Source of the DNA: Zoogloea sp041917255
GTDB taxonomy: Bacteria > Pseudomonadota > Gammaproteobacteria > Burkholderiales > Rhodocyclaceae
DNA: 64,000 nucleotides
NCBI GenBank assembly: GCA_041917255.1
Contig: JAYRYA010000026.1
Span: 7,348 to 71,347 of the forward strand
Direction: 5' to 3'
The translations under genes and the position numbers were made by a program. This document shows positions 60,989 through 64,000 of the stretch, piece after piece (position 1 is the stretch's first letter; each line of letters begins with the position of its first letter). The notes beneath the pieces were generated by a model. That model was not told the DNA's origin. It searched no databases and was given only the letters and a program-made list of their open reading frames with translations.

Positions 60989-61368
60989 GTACGCACTTCG
61001 TCGGCGAAGGCAACATCGGTTCTGCGCCGGAGTACCGCGAATTCCCCAACGGCAACGACGAACCGCGCAGGCTACTGCGCCTGAACGTCTATTTCGACAA
61101 TCCCATCCCGAAGAAGGATGGCGAATACGAGGACCGCGGCGGCTTCTGGGCGCCGGTGGAGCTGTGGCATCGCGACGCCGAGCACTGGAAGGCGCTGTAC
61201 CAGAAAGGTATGCGCGTACTGGTCGAAGGCCGCGCCGTGCGCGACGAGTGGGAAGACGCCGACGAGAACGAGCGTGTCACCTTCAAGATCGAGGCCCGGC
61301 GCGTCGGCATCCTGCCATACCGTATCGAGTCGGTGACGCTCGGCGCCAAGCCGGCTGGGGGCCAGTGA
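60985..61368 (+). CDS. ssb: Single-stranded DNA-binding protein of the element
   Basis: A 127-residue OB-fold protein: HFVGEGNIGSAPEYREFPNG, LRLNVYFDNPIPKKDG, FWAPVELWHRDAEHWKALYQ KGMRVLVEGRA, FKIEARRVGILPYRIESV. It lacks the acidic C-terminal DDxxF-type tip of chromosomal SSB, ending instead in KPAGGQ. It would coat single-stranded DNA during element replication and transfer. AAGGAG precedes the ATG. Confidence 0.88.
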   Translation: MSTHFVGEGNIGSAPEYREFPNGNDEPRRLLRLNVYFDNPIPKKDGEYEDRGGFWAPVELWHRDAEHWKALYQKGMRVLVEGRAVRDEWEDADENERVTFKIEARRVGILPYRIESVTLGAKPAGGQ

Positions 61369-61423
61369 CCGAGCATCGAGGGCGGTTGTAGCAACCGTCA
61401 GACGCCCGCCTTGCACCAGTGGG

Positions 61424-61440
61424 CTATCCCCTGGGGATAG
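61424..61440. promoter_or_regulatory. Element-specific palindrome CTATCCCCTGGGGATAG, copy 3
   Basis: Same arms as copies 1 and 2 with T at the centre; 55 nt after ssb and 214 nt before topB. The 286-nt gap 61,369-61,654 has no gene. Confidence 0.7.
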
Positions 61441-61654
61441 TTCCACTGGGGTCCACCGAGTTCTAGGCGGCCCTCCCGACACGAATCTCCCGCCCTTCAT
61501 ACCGTCGCGATTCGTGCATACCGCTGCGGCAACCATTCCTCAGCCGATCACAATTCGGTGTCCATGCCGTCCGGCTTCCTTGCTGCCGGTCTCTCTTGGC
61601 CCAGCCATGCTGTTGTCCATCTGATGAACCGCACATTCCCGAGGAGGCTTCAAC

Positions 61655-63670
61655 ATGCGCGTATTCCTGTGCGAGAAACCTTCGCAAGGCAAGGACATCG
61701 CCCGTGTGCTGGGCGCCAGCCAGCGCGGTTCCGGCTGCTACAGCGGCGCGGGTATCGTCGTGACCTGGTGCATCGGTCATCTGGTCGAAGCAGTTCCGCC
61801 CGAGGGTTATGACGAGCGCTACAAGCGCTGGACTCTCGAGCACCTGCCCATCATCCCCGCGCGCTGGCGTGTCGAGCCCAAGGCTGCGACCGCCGCGCAG
61901 TTCAAGATCGTCAAGCAGCTCGTCGGCCAGGCCAGCGAACTGGTGATCGCCACCGACGCCGACCGCGAAGGCGAGATGATCGCCCGCGAGATCATTGAGC
62001 TGTGCGGCTACCGCGGACCGATCCATCGCCTGTGGCTGTCGGCGCTCAACGATGCGTCGATCCGCAAGGCACTGGGCGCGCTGAAGCCGTCGGCCGAAAC
62101 GCTGCCGCTGTACTACTCGGCCCTGGCCCGCTCGCGCGCCGACTGGTTGATCGGCATGAACCTGAGTCGGCTGTTTACGCTACTCGGACGACAGGCCGGT
62201 TACACCGGCGTGCTGTCGGTGGGCCGGGTGCAGACGCCGACGCTGAAGCTGGTGGTGGATCGTGACCGCGAGATTGCGAGCTTTGTCTCGGTCCCGTTCT
62301 GGGCCGTCGAGGTGGCGCTGTCCCATGCCGGCCAATCCTTCATCGCAAGTTGGACGCCACCGCAGGGTTGTACGGACGATGCCTGCCGCTGTCTTCAGCA
62401 GCCGGTCGCCCAGCAGGCCGCGGAACGCATGCGCGCCGCCGGCAGCGCCCAGGTGGTGTCGGTCGAGACGGAGCGCGTGCGCGAAGGTCCGCCGCTGCCG
62501 TTCGACCTGGGCACGCTGCAGGAGGTGTGTTCCAAGCAGTTAGGCCTGGATGTGCAGGAGACGCTGGACATCGCCCAGGCGCTGTATGAGACGCACAAGG
62601 CGACGACCTATCCGCGCTCCGACTCGGGCTACCTGCCCGAGAGCATGCTGGCCGAGGTGCCGACCGTTCTCGACAGCCTGCTCAAGACCGATCCCGGCCT
62701 GCGCCCGTTGATTGACCGCCTGGACCCGACCCAGCGCTCGCGCGCCTGGAACGACGGCAAGGTCACTGCGCACCACGGCATCATCCCAACGCTGGAGCCC
62801 GCCAACCTGTCGGCCATGAATGAGAAGGAACTGGCGGTCTATCGACTGATCCGCGCGCATTACCTGGCGCAGTTTCTGCCCCACCACGAGTTCGACCGGA
62901 CAGTGGCGCAGCTCGCTTGCGGCGGGCAGTCGCTGCTGGCCGTGGGCAAGCAGATCGCCGTGGCCGGCTGGCGCCAGGTGATGACGGCGCAGGAGGAAAG
63001 CGATGCGGATAACGACGACGCCCCGCGCAGCCAGGTGCTGCCGGCGCTGCGAGCCGGCTTGTCCTGCCAGGTCGGCAATGTCGATCTGAAGGCGCTCAAG
63101 ACCCTGCCGCCCAAGCCCTACACGCAGGGCGAACTGGTCAAGGCCATGAAGGGCGTCGCCAAGCTCGTCACCGACCCGCGCCTGAAGCAGAAGCTCAAGG
63201 AGACGACGGGCATCGGCACCGAAGCGACGCGCGCCAACATCATCGGCGGCCTGCTCGGCCGCGGCTATCTGCTGAAGAAGGGCCGTGCCATCCGTGCCTC
63301 GGATGCCGCCTTCACCTTGATTGGCACCGTGCCGGCCGCCATTGCCGATCCGGGCACGACGGCGGTCTGGGAGCAGGCGCTGGACATGATCGAAGCCGGC
63401 CAGATGACGCTGGACTCCTTCATCGCCAAGCAGTGCGCCTGGGTGGCCCAGCTCGTGCAGCAGTACAGCGGTGCGACGCTCGCCATCAAGCTGCCGCCAT
63501 CACCCCCCTGCCCCCTGTGCGGCGCGCCGATGCGCCAGCGCACGGGCAAGAGCGGGGCCTTCTGGTCGTGCAACCGCTACCCGGACTGCAAGGGAACGCT
63601 GCCGGTCGACAGCTCGACTGGCAAGCGCGGTGCGCCGCGCAAGCAGCGGGCTTCCCGCAAGGCGTCCTGA
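61655..63670 (+). CDS. topB: DNA topoisomerase III of the element
   Basis: A 671-residue type IA topoisomerase. Toprim domain: Glu7 (LCEKPSQGKDIA) and DADRE at 101-105; catalytic Tyr319 in TTYPRSDSGYLP; SVGRVQTPTL at about 188-197. The C-terminus has a zinc finger (CPLCGAPMRQRTGKSGAFWS then CNRYPDCKG) and a basic tail (KRGAPRKQRASRKAS). It decatenates and relaxes single-stranded or replicating DNA, probably of the excised element. GAGGAGG precedes the ATG. Confidence 0.95.
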   Translation: MRVFLCEKPSQGKDIARVLGASQRGSGCYSGAGIVVTWCIGHLVEAVPPEGYDERYKRWTLEHLPIIPARWRVEPKAATAAQFKIVKQLVGQASELVIATDADREGEMIAREIIELCGYRGPIHRLWLSALNDASIRKALGALKPSAETLPLYYSALARSRADWLIGMNLSRLFTLLGRQAGYTGVLSVGRVQTPTLKLVVDRDREIASFVSVPFWAVEVALSHAGQSFIASWTPPQGCTDDACRCLQQPVAQQAAERMRAAGSAQVVSVETERVREGPPLPFDLGTLQEVCSKQLGLDVQETLDIAQALYETHKATTYPRSDSGYLPESMLAEVPTVLDSLLKTDPGLRPLIDRLDPTQRSRAWNDGKVTAHHGIIPTLEPANLSAMNEKELAVYRLIRAHYLAQFLPHHEFDRTVAQLACGGQSLLAVGKQIAVAGWRQVMTAQEESDADNDDAPRSQVLPALRAGLSCQVGNVDLKALKTLPPKPYTQGELVKAMKGVAKLVTDPRLKQKLKETTGIGTEATRANIIGGLLGRGYLLKKGRAIRASDAAFTLIGTVPAAIADPGTTAVWEQALDMIEAGQMTLDSFIAKQCAWVAQLVQQYSGATLAIKLPPSPPCPLCGAPMRQRTGKSGAFWSCNRYPDCKGTLPVDSSTGKRGAPRKQRASRKAS

Positions 63671-64000
63671 CGTCGACGAATCCCCGCGCCTCGCCGGCCG
63701 TTTCCGACGGCGAGGCCAACCTCCCGCACCCCGCGGGACTCCCCAGCACACGCCTCCTTCTGCAACGGTGTGCGCGTCTCGCTGCCCCGCGACGGGTCCG
63801 CGAGACGAGAAGGTCGCTCTTCCGCGAATCGCCTCTGCCGCGATTCCATTGATCGAGGTGCTCCTGTCGATGACGAGGGGTCTCCTGACGCCTGGCAGGC
63901 TTGTGCCGCTGCGAGCCGTCAGGAGACCGCTTGGGTCGACGGTATTCGGTGCCGGTGCCCGCCGGCGGAACAACGGGCTCCCTTTGTGCGCGGATGTGTG
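63671..64000. other. Gene-free region with three inverted repeats after topB
   Basis: No convincing coding frame. Inverted repeats: GCCTCGCCG / CGGCGAGGC (63,688-63,696 and 63,708-63,716, 11-nt loop; a possible topB terminator without T-run), CGTCTCGC / GCGAGACG (63,775-63,782 and 63,800-63,807) and GGTCTCCTGACG / CGTCAGGAGACC (63,879-63,890 and 63,917-63,928, 26-nt spacer). The last, with perfect 12-bp arms, could be a protein-binding or oriT-like site. Confidence 0.55.

Noticed and set aside
1..64000. CRISPR arrays, rRNA genes, insertion sequences
   Set aside because: No regularly spaced repeats, no rRNA sequence and no transposase-like gene were seen anywhere in the window.

Overview
The window is high-GC DNA typical of a respiratory betaproteobacterium of the Rhodocyclaceae type (Azoarcus/Thauera/Zoogloea relatives). 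The assignment is inferred from gene content: a ubiUVT set for oxygen-independent ubiquinone synthesis behind an FNR/Anr-type promoter, two PQQ-dependent alcohol dehydrogenase loci with dedicated cytochromes and two-component systems, and many sensor kinases. No rRNA, intact tRNA, transposase or CRISPR array was found.

Positions 1-8,170 (mostly minus strand) hold a NodIJ-like ABC exporter whose two genes are split by dispersed palindromic repeats, a GST, an alpha/beta hydrolase with a thioredoxin-like [2Fe-2S] ferredoxin, a VanZ-like membrane protein, a core-2/I-branching glycosyltransferase, and ubiT-ubiV-ubiU. Positions 8.3-10.6 kb carry a sodium:solute symporter and a LON-substrate-binding-domain protein. 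Positions 10.6-19.4 kb form an alcohol-oxidation locus: a NarL-type regulator coupled to a small ORF, a Ca-type quinoprotein alcohol dehydrogenase, a secreted pentapeptide-repeat protein, a four-Cys cytochrome c, a TtrSR-like two-component pair with a PhnD-like sensor domain, and an unusual five-haem cytochrome.

Positions 19.4-41.7 kb are ordinary chromosome: mutY, a flavin reductase, dgkA, a YejK/NdpA nucleoid protein, an RlmN-like radical SAM enzyme, a family-4 glycosyltransferase, two hybrid kinases, an XenA/YqjM-type oxidoreductase, a stand-alone exported FliL-like protein, an rRNA-methyltransferase-like enzyme, a second NarL-type two-component pair, and a second PQQ dehydrogenase operon with atypical active-site residues.

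From about 42.0 kb the DNA is accessory. An approximately 85-bp direct repeat (42,008-42,092 and 51,761-51,845) ends in what looks like the 3' end of a tRNA-Gly gene read on the minus strand. It brackets a 9.7-kb defence block: a TacAT-like GNAT/DUF1778 toxin-antitoxin pair, a broken gene, and a type I restriction-modification operon in the order hsdR-hsdS-albA_2-hsdM.

Right of the second repeat lies one end of an integrative conjugative element of the PFGI-1/ICEclc/PAGI-2 class: alpA, parA, a small HicA-fold gene at the position of shi, a ParB-family gene (BisD-like), a DUF2857 gene (BisC-like), an STY4528-family replication protein, a HEPN-LOTUS protein, a PFL_4669-family protein, a DUF3158 protein, ssb and topoisomerase III. 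The most interesting signals are a DnaA box plus palindromic iterons inside the STY4528 coding sequence (a candidate replication origin), a palindrome repeated three times between element genes, and an 11-nt element shared by the presumptive alpA and PFL_4669 promoters. The rest of the element, with its integrase and the intact tRNA-Gly, should lie beyond position 64,000.
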